Positions 36,292-44,241 of a stretch of DNA of 64,000 nucleotides are shown in pieces (within the stretch, counting starts at the first letter, position 1; every line of letters begins with the position of its first letter). The translations under genes were made by a program, and so were the position numbers. The notes below the pieces were generated by a model. That model ran no database searches, was not told where the DNA came from, and saw nothing but the letters and a program-made list of their open reading frames with translations. Origin of the DNA: Pseudoxanthomonas sp. CF125 (GTDB lineage: Bacteria; Pseudomonadota; Gammaproteobacteria; Xanthomonadales; Xanthomonadaceae); NCBI RefSeq assembly GCF_900104085.1, contig NZ_FNLD01000001.1, positions 937,935 through 1,001,934 on the forward strand, read 5' to 3'.

Positions 36292-37410
36292 ATGTCCAGC
36301 TTACCGCGCCCCAAACGCTCCTACACCGCCTATACCTCTGCCCTGCTGGGATTGCTCAGTCTTTTCGGCGTGCTGTGCTTCCACTTCCCCGAACTGCTGA
36401 CCAGCAAGGAATTCCGCGCGGTCTACAGCGAAACCTTCGCCCGCAACCTTCTGCTGGTCGGCCTGGTCGCGGCCTTCCTGCTGGGTACTCTGGCCATCCT
36501 GCGCGGCCGCAACCGGCGCGTCGCATTACTCGGGGTGGGCAGTGCCACCTTGGCGGTGCTGGTGGGCGGGACCAATGTGCAGTTCGATTCGATAGGCAAG
36601 ACCTCCTATTCGCTGGGGCTGGACTGGTTCGTGATCTCGCTGTTCTTCTCGGCACTGGTGTTCGTGCCGATGGAACGCTTCCTGGGCAAGCGCGACATCT
36701 CTCCGCTGCGGTCCGGCTGGCGCACCGATCTGGCTTACTTCTTCATGAGCCATGTGCTGGTGCAGTTCATCCTGATCCTGGTCACCGCCTCGACCTCGAC
36801 CATCGCCGGGCTGGCGATGTTCCCCGCGCTCAAGGCCGCGATTCAGTCATTGCCGGTGTGGGCACAATTTCTCATCGCCGTGTTCGTGGCCGACCTGGCC
36901 CAGGCGTTGCTTCACCGCGCTTACCACAACATCCCCTGGCTCTGGCGTTTCCACGCCGTGCACCACTCCAGCCGCGAGATGGACTGGCTGGCGGGTTCGC
37001 GCATCCACTTCGTGGAGATCGTGATGACCCGCAGTGCGGTGCTGCTGCCGCTGCTGATCCTGGGCTTCTCGGCCTCTGCGGTGAACGCATACGTAGTACT
37101 GGTGGGTCTGCAGGCCGTGCTTGCGCACGCCAACCTGGGCATCCGCTTCGGGCCGCTGGAATATCTGCTGGTGCTGCCGCGCTACCACCACTGGCACCAC
37201 GCGCGCCAGAAGGAATACATCGACGTCAACTACGCCATCCACCTGCCGCTAGTCGACATGCTGATGGGCACCTTCAAGCTGCCGCGCGATCAGTCGCAAT
37301 GGCCTGTCGAGTATGGGGTGATGAAGCTGGAGACAGTGCCGCGCGGCATCGTCGAACAGCACCTGATGCCGTTCCGCGGCAAGAAGCAGTACGACGATTT
37401 CGTGAGCTGA
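36292..37410 (+). CDS. Sterol desaturase/fatty acid hydroxylase family membrane protein
   Basis: The protein has 372 residues with about seven hydrophobic segments. The di-iron histidine clusters of PF04116 are in order: H-R-A-Y-H (near 204), F-H-A-V-H-H-S-S (near 217), and H-H-W-H-H (near 297). A further conserved N-Y-A follows. Members hydroxylate or desaturate lipids in the membrane using O2; the bacterial substrates are mostly unknown and no lipid pathway is adjacent. ATG 36292 is followed by a basic cluster, as expected for an inside-positive N-terminus. Confidence 0.85.
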   Translation: MSSLPRPKRSYTAYTSALLGLLSLFGVLCFHFPELLTSKEFRAVYSETFARNLLLVGLVAAFLLGTLAILRGRNRRVALLGVGSATLAVLVGGTNVQFDSIGKTSYSLGLDWFVISLFFSALVFVPMERFLGKRDISPLRSGWRTDLAYFFMSHVLVQFILILVTASTSTIAGLAMFPALKAAIQSLPVWAQFLIAVFVADLAQALLHRAYHNIPWLWRFHAVHHSSREMDWLAGSRIHFVEIVMTRSAVLLPLLILGFSASAVNAYVVLVGLQAVLAHANLGIRFGPLEYLLVLPRYHHWHHARQKEYIDVNYAIHLPLVDMLMGTFKLPRDQSQWPVEYGVMKLETVPRGIVEQHLMPFRGKKQYDDFVS

Positions 37411-37427
37411 TCGTACCCGCTCACGCC

Positions 37428-37455
37428 GGTAGAGCCGAGCTTGTTCGGCTCTACC
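37428..37455. repeat. Single-unit palindrome, family B
   Basis: GGTAGAGCCGAGC-TTG-TTCGGCTCTACC, a near-perfect hairpin between the convergent desaturase and GST genes. It shares its core with the arms at 15040-15113 and could work as a terminator in both directions, though it lacks a U-run. Confidence 0.65.
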
Positions 37456-37458
37456 GGG

Positions 37459-38094
37459 CTAGGTCCAGTCGGTCAGCCCTTCGCGTGCGTAGACTTCTTT
37501 GAACGCCGGACGCGCTTTCATGTTCTGCGCGTAGGCCAGCAATACCGGCCAAGTATCCGAGGGCTTGGGCATGTTCCGCGACCACCGCATCAGCATGGTC
37601 AGCAGGAAATCGGCGGCGGACAGTTTTTCACCGAGCAGATGCGGACCATTGGCCTCGAGGTGATCGGCGACCCGCTGCCAGGCGCTTTCGATCTTCTGCC
37701 GTGCGTGCTGTTTGACCGCTTCTACATTTTCCGCGCCGGCGATCTCGGGCGGATAGAACCACGCCCGGTAAGCTGGCTGCAGCGTATTGGCCATGAACAG
37801 CATCCAGCGGTAGTACTGGGCGCGTTCGGGCGAACCGGCCGGCGGCGCCAGACTGGCATGGGGATGGCTATCGGCCAGGTGCATAACTATGGCCGGCGCC
37901 TCGGTGATGGTCTGCCCGTCCTGCACCAGCGTGGGCACCACGCCGGCCGGATTGAGTTTCAGGTATTCGGCCGATTTCTGTTCCTGCTTGTCGAAATCGA
38001 GCAGGTGCAGCGTGTGCGGAACATCGAGTTCGATCAGCAGCCAGTGCACGACTAGGCTGGCGGTGCTGCGCGAACCATAAAGTGTCGTCGACAT
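37459..38094 (-). CDS. Glutathione S-transferase family protein
   Basis: The protein has 211 residues. Thioredoxin-like N-terminus (TLYGSRSTASLVVHWLL with a serine near 8-11 as likely catalytic residue; N-P-A-G-V-V-P-T-L near 48; E-A-P-A-I near 65) and an alpha C-terminus with LSAADFLLTMLMRWSR. It is not closely similar to the GST at 25911. Substrate unknown. A repeat element lies just upstream of the start. Confidence 0.87.
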   Translation of the reverse strand: MSTTLYGSRSTASLVVHWLLIELDVPHTLHLLDFDKQEQKSAEYLKLNPAGVVPTLVQDGQTITEAPAIVMHLADSHPHASLAPPAGSPERAQYYRWMLFMANTLQPAYRAWFYPPEIAGAENVEAVKQHARQKIESAWQRVADHLEANGPHLLGEKLSAADFLLTMLMRWSRNMPKPSDTWPVLLAYAQNMKARPAFKEVYAREGLTDWT

Positions 38095-38116
38095 TCAAGC
38101 TCCTGAAAGTTTTGAG

Positions 38117-38257
38117 CCCCTCTCCTACGGGAGAGGGGTTGGGGTGAGGGTACGGCGAAGTCCAGGCAGTGGCGCCACATGGACTTCGCCGTACCCTCAT
38201 CCGCCTTCGGCACCCCGTATCAAGTACGGGGCAGGCTCTTCTCCCGGAGGGAGAAGG
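38117..38257. repeat. Compound intergenic repeat, family F
   Basis: Hairpin CCCCTCTCCTACGGGAGAGG at the left, then GGTACGGCGAAGTCCA and TGGACTTCGCCGTACC as inverted arms, then ACCCCGTATCAAGTACGGGG and CTTCTCCCGGAGGGAGAAG. At least three nested stems, in the gap between fumarase and GST genes. It is related to 27121-27277 at the CCTCATCCGCC and CTTCTCCC parts. Confidence 0.7.
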
Positions 38258-38266
38258 AGAGAAAAA

Positions 38267-39811
38267 TCATTCCACCACCACCGGAATCTTGCCGATGCGC
38301 GCCTGCCATTCCTTCGGCCCGGTGTTGTGCACTGACGTACCCTGCGAATCGACGGCGACGGTCACCGGCATGTCCTGAACTTCGAATTCGTAGATCGCTT
38401 CCATGCCCAGATCGGCAAAACCAACGACCTTGGCCGCCTTGATCGCCTTGGAGACAAGATAAGCCGCGCCACCGACCGCCATCAGGTAGGCGGACCGATG
38501 CTTCTTGATCGCCTCTATCGCGGCCGGACCACGCTCGGCCTTGCCGACCATGCCCATCAGCCCGGTCTGCGCCAGCACCTGTTCGGTGAACTTGTCCATG
38601 CGCGTGGCGGTAGTGGGGCCGGCCGGGCCGACCACCTCATCGCGCACCGGATCCACCGGGCCCACGTAATAGATGAAGCGGCCCTTCAGATCCACCGGCA
38701 GCGGCTCGCCCTTGTTGAGCATGTCGATCATGCGCTTGTGCGCGGCATCGCGGCCGGTCAGCAGTTTGCCGTTGAGCAGCAGTACCTCGCCCGGCTTCCA
38801 GCTGGCGACGTCTTCCTTGGTCAATGTATCGAGATCAACGCGACGACCCTTGCTGGCGTCGTAGGTCAGCTTCGGCCAATCCTCCAGTGAGGGTGGATCC
38901 AGCATCACCGGCCCGCTGCCGTCCAGTGTGAAATGCGCATGGCGCGTGGCGGCGCAGTTCGGAATCATCGCTACCGGCAGGTTCGCCGCGTGGGTCGGGT
39001 AGTCCTTCACCTTGATATCCAGCACCGTGGTCAGCCCGCCCAGGCCCTGCGCACCGATACCGAGCGCGTTGACCTTTTCGTACAGCTCGAGCCGCAATTC
39101 CTCGGCGCGATTGGAGGCGCCGCGCGCCTGCAGATCGGTGATGTCGATGGGCTCCATCAACGCTTCCTTGGCCAGCAGCATTGCCTTTTCGGCGGTGCCA
39201 CCGATGCCGATGCCCAGCATGCCCGGCGGGCACCAGCCTGCGCCCATGGTTGGCACGGTCTTCAATACCCAGTCGACGATGGAATCGGAAGGATTGAGCA
39301 TGGCGAATTTGGACTTGGCTTCCGAACCGCCGCCCTTGGCCGCGACGATCACCTCGACCGTATTGCCCGGCACGACTTTCATGTTGACCACGGCCGGTGT
39401 GTTGTCCTTCGTATTGGCGCGCTTGCCGGCAGGGTCGGCCAGCACGCTGGCGCGCAGTTTGTTGTCCGGATGGTTGTAGGCGCGGCGCACGCCTTCGTTG
39501 GCCATGTCCTCCACGCCCATGGTGGCGTCGGCCCAACGCACGTTCATGCCGATTTCCAGGAACACGGTGACGATGCCGGTGTCCTGGCAGATCGGCCGAT
39601 GGCCTTCGGCGCACATACGCGAATTGATCAGGATCTGGGCGATGGCGTCCTTGGCCGCTTCCGACTCCTCGCGCTCGTAGGCAGCGGCGAGATTGCGGAT
39701 GTAATCGACCGGATGGTAATAACTGATGTACTGCAGGGCGTCGGCGACGCTCTGGATGAAGTCTTCCTGTTTGATCGAAATGTCGATCGCGGCTGGGGAA
39801 TCTGGACTCAC
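38267..39811 (-). CDS. Fumarate hydratase, class I (iron-sulfur)
   Basis: The protein has 514 residues from GTG 39811; an ATG 20 codons earlier (39871) is possible, but that stretch carries a TAAAAT box and reads poorly as protein. Class I fumarases interconvert fumarate and malate with an oxygen-sensitive [4Fe-4S] cluster. The three cysteine regions are PICQDTGIV, GAGWCPPGMLG and IPNCAATRHAHF. The C-terminal part (VGPAGPTTATRMDKF, GPKEWQARIGKI) is the beta domain, so alpha and beta are fused as in FumA/FumB. The TCA cycle partner sdh is also in this window. Confidence 0.9.
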   Translation of the reverse strand: MSPDSPAAIDISIKQEDFIQSVADALQYISYYHPVDYIRNLAAAYEREESEAAKDAIAQILINSRMCAEGHRPICQDTGIVTVFLEIGMNVRWADATMGVEDMANEGVRRAYNHPDNKLRASVLADPAGKRANTKDNTPAVVNMKVVPGNTVEVIVAAKGGGSEAKSKFAMLNPSDSIVDWVLKTVPTMGAGWCPPGMLGIGIGGTAEKAMLLAKEALMEPIDITDLQARGASNRAEELRLELYEKVNALGIGAQGLGGLTTVLDIKVKDYPTHAANLPVAMIPNCAATRHAHFTLDGSGPVMLDPPSLEDWPKLTYDASKGRRVDLDTLTKEDVASWKPGEVLLLNGKLLTGRDAAHKRMIDMLNKGEPLPVDLKGRFIYYVGPVDPVRDEVVGPAGPTTATRMDKFTEQVLAQTGLMGMVGKAERGPAAIEAIKKHRSAYLMAVGGAAYLVSKAIKAAKVVGFADLGMEAIYEFEVQDMPVTVAVDSQGTSVHNTGPKEWQARIGKIPVVVE

Positions 39812-39845
39812 GACTGGCTCTGTGGCTGGCTGGGTTGCGTAGCGG

Positions 39846-39851
39846 ATTTTA
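39846..39851 (-). promoter_or_regulatory. -10-like box upstream of fumarase
   Basis: TAAAAT on the minus strand, about 35 bases ahead of GTG 39811. It argues against translation from ATG 39871. No clear -35 was found. Confidence 0.35.
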
Positions 39852-39925
39852 CCCGAGTGGCGGGCCGTCATTGCGCCGGAAGCCGTATTGCCGCAACGTC
39901 CCCTTGAAACCCGCTGGAATCGCGT

Positions 39926-40744
39926 ATGCCCTCCAACCCCCGCTTCCTGATGTGCCCACCCACCCATTTCGCGGTGGATTATGTGATCAACCCCTGGATG
40001 GAAGGAAATCTGCACTCCGCAGATGCCGCCCGTGCGCAATCGCAATGGGCGGCGCTGCACGGAGTGTTATCGGACCTGGCGGGAATCGACCTGATCGCAG
40101 CGGGTGAGGGCCTGCCGGACATGCCTTTCACCGCCAATGCGGGGCTGGTGCTGGGCGATGTGTTCGTGCCCAGCCGCTTCCATCACGCGCAGCGGCGGGG
40201 CGAGGAGGCTTTGTTCACCGATTGGTTCGCGCAGCAGGGGTTCACCATTCGCCAGCTACCGGCGGGAATGGATTTCGAAGGGGCCGGTGATGCGCTGCTG
40301 GACCGCGACGCGCCCAGGCTCTGGCTGGGCCACGGCCATCGCAGCGATGCGGGCGTCGCGCAGGAAGTCGCGGCCATGTTCGATCTGGAAGCGATCCCGT
40401 TGCGCCTGTCCGATCCCCGCTTCTACCACCTGGATACCTGCTTCTGCCCACTGACCGGCGGCTGGCTTCTGTACTACCCGCCCGCCTTCGACGCCGAGGC
40501 TATCGGCGCCATTGCTTCGCGCATACCCGAGTCCCGTCGCATCGCCGTTTCCGAACAGGATGCTTTGGCCTTCGCCTGCAATGCCGTCAATATCGGCACG
40601 AGCGTAGTGGTCAACCGCGCCAGCAGCGCATTGAAAACCGCTCTGGAGAATGCGGGGTTCGAAGTGATCGAGACGCCGCTCGACGAATTCCTGAAGGCGG
40701 GCGGCTCGGCCAAATGCCTCACTCTGCGGCTGGACGAGCCCTAA
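39926..40744 (+). CDS. Amidinotransferase/dimethylargininase-like protein
   Basis: The protein has 272 residues with the pentein fold. Substrate loop D-M-P-F-T-A-N-A near 66, F-E-G-A-G-D-A near 113, catalytic histidine in FYHLDTCFCPL near 167, and nucleophile cysteine in GGSAKCLTLRL near the C-terminus. This matches the dimethylarginine dimethylaminohydrolase/arginine deiminase-related family. Possible reactions: methylarginine or arginine hydrolysis to citrulline, or ornithine/amidino transfer. It is followed by an ABC exporter gene 48 bases away. Exact substrate is open. Confidence 0.82.
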   Translation: MPSNPRFLMCPPTHFAVDYVINPWMEGNLHSADAARAQSQWAALHGVLSDLAGIDLIAAGEGLPDMPFTANAGLVLGDVFVPSRFHHAQRRGEEALFTDWFAQQGFTIRQLPAGMDFEGAGDALLDRDAPRLWLGHGHRSDAGVAQEVAAMFDLEAIPLRLSDPRFYHLDTCFCPLTGGWLLYYPPAFDAEAIGAIASRIPESRRIAVSEQDALAFACNAVNIGTSVVVNRASSALKTALENAGFEVIETPLDEFLKAGGSAKCLTLRLDEP

Positions 40745-40780
40745 GCCGCCCTTCGATTTCGTAATTCACCGCGCCCACGG

Positions 40781-40786
40781 CACAAT
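40781..40786 (+). promoter_or_regulatory. -10-like box, possible leaderless start of the ABC gene
   Basis: CACAAT ends six bases ahead of ATG 40793, and there is no Shine-Dalgarno site. The transcript would begin at or near the start codon. Confidence 0.3.
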
Positions 40787-40792
40787 GCCGGC

Positions 40793-42688
40793 ATGGCCGA
40801 ACCGACCCCTGCCTCAGCCGCGCCGGCCGCCGCCTCTTCCAGGCAGGGCAAATCCGGTCCCAGCCTGCGCGAGCGCTTCAATGCGATGCGCAATCTGCCG
40901 CCGTTCCTCAGACAGATCTGGGCCACCAGCCCCTGGCTGACCATCAGCAGCCTGGGCTTGCGCCTGGTGCGCTCGCTGCTACCCATCGTCACCCTGTACA
41001 TCGGCAAGCTGATCATCGACGAGGCAGTACGGCTGGTCGGATTGGGGCTGGGTTTCCAGGACCTCGGCGAGGCCTACCGCAGCGGGCAACTCAACCCACT
41101 GTTATGGCTGCTGGTGCTGGAGTTCGCGCTGGCCATCCTTTCGGATCTGCTAGGGCGCATGGTCAGCTACGCCGACTCGTTGCTGTCGGAGCTGTTCACC
41201 AACGCCACCAGCATCCGCCTGATGGAGCACGCCGCCACCCTGGACCTCGAGGATTTCGAAGACCCCGATCTGCAGGACAAGCTGGACCGCGCGCGCCGCC
41301 AGACCATGGGCCGCATGAACCTGATGAGCACCTTGTTCGGACAGGTGCAGGACGCGATCACCGTCATCAGTTTCGCCGCCGGCCTGCTGGTCTATGCGCC
41401 GTGGTTGATCGCGCTGCTGGCGGTGGCGCTGATCCCGGCCTTCGTCGGCGAGGCGCATTTCAATGCAATGGGTTATTCGTTGAATTACGCCTGGACGCCC
41501 GAGCGCCGGCAGCTGGAATACGTCAAGCAGACCGGCGCCAGCGTGGAAAGCGCCAAGGAAGTGAAGATCTTCAATCTGCACCACTTCCTGATCGGCCGTT
41601 ACCGCACCCTGGCCGACAAGTTCTACAAGGCCAACCGCTCCCTGGCCAAGAAGCGCGCCTTCTGGGGGGCGGTGTTCGCCGCATTGGGGACGCTGGGTTA
41701 CTACATCGCCTATGCCTACATCGCCTGGCGCACCGTGCGCGGCGATTTCACCATCGGCGACCTGACTTTCCTTGCCGGCAGCTTCCGTCGCTTGCGACAG
41801 TTGCTGGAAGGGTTGCTGGTCGGGTTCTCGCAGGTCGCCAGCCAGGCGCTTTACCTGGACGACCTGTTCTCTTTCTTCGAGATCGAACCTGAAATCACTT
41901 CGCCGGAAAACCCGGTCGCCATTCCCAAACCGATCGCGCGCGGCTTCACTTTCGAGGACGTGGGCTTCCGCTATCCCGATGCCGAACGCTGGGCAGTACG
42001 CCATCTCACTTTCGAACTGCGCGCCGGCGAAGTGCTGGCGCTGGTCGGCGAGAACGGCGCGGGCAAGACCACGCTGGTGAAACTGCTGGCGCGCCTATAC
42101 GACCCGGACGAAGGCCGCATCCTGCTGGATGGAGTGGACCTGCGCGAATACGACATCGAGGACCTGCGCGCGAACATCGGCGTTATTTTCCAGGACTTCG
42201 TCCGTTACAACCTCACTGCCGGTGAAAACATCGGCGTGGGCCAGGTCGATGCGATGGACGACGGCGAGCGCATCCGCGATGCCGCGCGGCGGGCGATGGC
42301 CGACGAAGTCATCACCACTCTGCCCAATGGCTACGACCAGTTGGTCGGACGCCGCTTCAAGACCGGCGTGGATCTGTCCGGCGGCCAATGGCAAAAGATC
42401 GCCATCGCCCGCGCCTACATGCGCGATGCGCAGGTGATGATCCTGGACGAACCCACTGCAGCACTGGATGCGCGTTCGGAATTCGAAGTGTTCCAGCGTT
42501 TCAAGGAACTGTCGGACGACCGCACCGCCGTGCTGATCTCGCACCGCTTCTCCAGTGTGCGCATGGCCGACCGTATCCTGGTCCTGGAACAGGGCCAACT
42601 GGAAGCCAGCGGCACCCACGAACAACTGCTGGCGCAGGGCGGGCGTTATGCGGAACTGTTCGAGCTGCAGGCTTCGGGCTATCGTTGA
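40793..42688 (+). CDS. ABC transporter, fused permease/ATPase (exporter type)
   Basis: The protein has 631 residues. A Ser/Ala-rich N-terminal tail, then a six-helix permease (about 45-340), then an ABC domain: Walker [21 protein letters not shown] (about 420), Q-loop NIGVIFQDFVRYNLTA, signature LSGGQWQKIAIARAY, Walker B VMILDEPTAALD, switch H in LISHRFSS. LSGGQ with W-Q-K is common in peptide and lipid-type exporters of this subfamily. No substrate gene is adjacent, so cargo is unknown. Confidence 0.88.
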   Translation: MAEPTPASAAPAAASSRQGKSGPSLRERFNAMRNLPPFLRQIWATSPWLTISSLGLRLVRSLLPIVTLYIGKLIIDEAVRLVGLGLGFQDLGEAYRSGQLNPLLWLLVLEFALAILSDLLGRMVSYADSLLSELFTNATSIRLMEHAATLDLEDFEDPDLQDKLDRARRQTMGRMNLMSTLFGQVQDAITVISFAAGLLVYAPWLIALLAVALIPAFVGEAHFNAMGYSLNYAWTPERRQLEYVKQTGASVESAKEVKIFNLHHFLIGRYRTLADKFYKANRSLAKKRAFWGAVFAALGTLGYYIAYAYIAWRTVRGDFTIGDLTFLAGSFRRLRQLLEGLLVGFSQVASQALYLDDLFSFFEIEPEITSPENPVAIPKPIARGFTFEDVGFRYPDAERWAVRHLTFELRAGEVLALVGENGAGKTTLVKLLARLYDPDEGRILLDGVDLREYDIEDLRANIGVIFQDFVRYNLTAGENIGVGQVDAMDDGERIRDAARRAMADEVITTLPNGYDQLVGRRFKTGVDLSGGQWQKIAIARAYMRDAQVMILDEPTAALDARSEFEVFQRFKELSDDRTAVLISHRFSSVRMADRILVLEQGQLEASGTHEQLLAQGGRYAELFELQASGYR

Positions 42689-42709
42689 AAGGACCGGAAG
42701 GAAAAACAA

Positions 42710-43087
42710 ATGAAACTCATCGTATTAGTTGCACTGGCGATGCTCAGCGGCCAGCTCTCCGCTGCGCCCGTACTGGAATACGCCGAAGCCAAAGCACTGG
42801 CGGATAAAGACGAGGGATCGCTTGCGCCGGAAGCCTCGACGAGCTTGCTGAAATCGCAGGGCGAGCTACTCGACGCCGGCACCGCCGCCTGCGCCACGCC
42901 CACTCCCGATCTGTCGCCGTTCGTGGTGGTGATGGAACTCGACGCGCAGGGCAAGGTGGTGCGCACCTGGCTGCAGGGCTCTTCGCCAATCGGCATATGC
43001 ATGCGCAAATACGTTTCCGGCAAGACCTTGATCGTGCCGCCGCGCGCGCCCTTCTATACCTCCCTCGAACTCTCTTTCAGCAAATAG
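42710..43087 (+). CDS. Small secreted protein of unknown function
   Basis: The protein has 125 residues. GGAAGGAAAAAC precedes the ATG. Signal peptide MKLIVLVALAMLSGQLSAAP is cleaved after A. The mature part has two cysteines (TAACATP, IGICMRK) that could form a disulfide, and ends in a strand-like Y-T-S-L-E-L-S-F. No family recognised. It starts 21 bases after the ABC gene, so it may share its transcript. Confidence 0.6.
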   Translation: MKLIVLVALAMLSGQLSAAPVLEYAEAKALADKDEGSLAPEASTSLLKSQGELLDAGTAACATPTPDLSPFVVVMELDAQGKVVRTWLQGSSPIGICMRKYVSGKTLIVPPRAPFYTSLELSFSK

Positions 43088-43161
43088 TAGGTCGGGGCTA
43101 CGCCCCCGACGCTAGGCGTGCCGAAAGTACACGCAGTGTCGGGGGCGTAGCCCCGACCTAC
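43087..43161. repeat. Intergenic inverted-repeat element, family E
   Basis: GTAGGTCGGGGCTACGCCCC at 43087 and its inverted copy ending with CCCCGACCTAC at 43161. It is closely similar to 25830-25908. Its left end touches the stop of the small secreted protein and its right end is next to a truncated DUF488 remnant. Confidence 0.85.
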
Positions 43162-43179
43162 CTTCAGAACAGCGATGCC

Positions 43180-43302
43180 TGCGGGTCGGCGTACGTCTAC
43201 TAGTATTTCGACACGCGCCGCGGCCAGCATCGCCACGAACTCCTCCCACTGTCGGACCGAATGGCCGATGGTCCACAGGGTCGCAGGAAGAGACCGGTTC
43301 AT
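43180..43302 (-). pseudogene. Truncated DUF488 family gene (N-terminal remnant)
   Basis: From ATG 43302 the frame reads MNRSLPATLWTIGHSVRQWE and on to VEILVDVRR, the family N-terminus (T-I-G-H-S and V-D-V-R-R). The remaining part expected for DUF488 (over 80 residues) is missing: homology stops near 43180 and the frame then runs into the repeat element. The start is 23 bases downstream of the amidase stop, so it was once the next gene of that operon. Confidence 0.6.
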
Positions 43303-43324
43303 CGCCGGACCGACAGGCAGCCGA

Positions 43325-44122
43325 TCAGGAAAGCGAGAAAGCGTCGCCATCCAGCATCGCGGGAAATCGTTCGCGGTGCGCGGCGAGCTCTGCGCCGGAG
43401 ATAACGCTGCTGACGACACCCTCTTCGCCGGTGGTTTCGATCAGCGGCTGGCCCAGGAAATCGATCACCGCACTGTCGCCCGAATATTCCAGCCCGTTGC
43501 CGTCCACGCCGACACGGTTCACCGCGGCCACGTAGCAGAGATTCTCGATGGCACGGGCGCGCAGCAACGTTTTCCACGCATACGCCCGTGCCGCCGGCCA
43601 GTTGGCGACGAAAATCTGCAGATCGAAATCCAGTTGGCCCTCGCGCTCGACGTTGTAGCGGTTGCGCGAATACACCGGAAAACGCAGGTCGTAGCAGACC
43701 AGCGGATTGATGCGCCAGCCCTTCCATTCCACCGTCAGGCGTTTTTCGCCGGCTGCGTAGCGCTTGTGCTCGCCGGCGTAGCGGAACAGATGCCGCTTGT
43801 CGTAGTACTGCAGTTCGCCATCGGGCGTAGCCCATAGCAGGCGGTTGAACACGCCCTGTTCGGTACGCAACTGCACGCTGCCGGTCACCGCGGCATCCAG
43901 TGCGATGGCCTGCTCGCTTATCCAGCGCACCGTCGGCCCGTCCATGCCTTCGGCCTTGTCGATGGCTTCGTTGCTGAAACCGCTGGTGAAGGTCTCCGGC
44001 AGGATCACCAGATCGGTCGCGTTGGCCAGCGGATTGATCAGCTCGCCGTAGTACTCGCGATTGGCGTCCGGATCGTGCCAGCGGGTGGCGCCTTGTACGA
44101 GTGAAATTCTAAGATCTTGCAA
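43325..44122 (-). CDS. Carbon-nitrogen hydrolase, probable omega-amidase (YafV-like)
   Basis: The protein has 265 residues from TTG 44122, with AAGGAG eight bases upstream. The nitrilase triad is present: E in VILPETFTSGFS, K in YYDKRHLF, C in VCYDLRFPVYSRN. RHLFRYAGEHKRY is the stretch that marks the YafV/omega-amidase group, which hydrolyses 2-oxoglutaramate and 2-oxosuccinamate. The aminotransferase upstream on the same strand (44242-45402) makes such 2-oxoamides from glutamine, so the two fit one pathway. Confidence 0.85.
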   Translation of the reverse strand: MQDLRISLVQGATRWHDPDANREYYGELINPLANATDLVILPETFTSGFSNEAIDKAEGMDGPTVRWISEQAIALDAAVTGSVQLRTEQGVFNRLLWATPDGELQYYDKRHLFRYAGEHKRYAAGEKRLTVEWKGWRINPLVCYDLRFPVYSRNRYNVEREGQLDFDLQIFVANWPAARAYAWKTLLRARAIENLCYVAAVNRVGVDGNGLEYSGDSAVIDFLGQPLIETTGEEGVVSSVISGAELAAHRERFPAMLDGDAFSLS

Positions 44123-44140
44123 GACTCATTCTCCTTCCGA

Positions 44141-44233
44141 CGTCGTCCCCGCGAAGGCGGGGATCCAGTGGCTTTGCGTTTCTCAGTATCGACAGAGCAA
44201 AGTCGCTGGGTTCCCGCCTTCGCGGGAATGACG
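44141..44233. repeat. Intergenic inverted-repeat element, family C
   Basis: CGTCGTCCCCGCGAAGGCGG at 44141 and inverted arm TTCCCGCCTTCGCGGGAATG near 44212-44231. Inner GCTTTGC/GCAAAG also pair. It lies between the aminotransferase and the omega-amidase. Confidence 0.8.
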
Positions 44234-44241
44234 AACAAAAA

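Noticed and set aside
39811..39871. Fumarase start at ATG 39871
   Set aside because: Not excluded, but the extra 20 codons hold a TAAAAT box and lack a ribosome site, so GTG 39811 is preferred.
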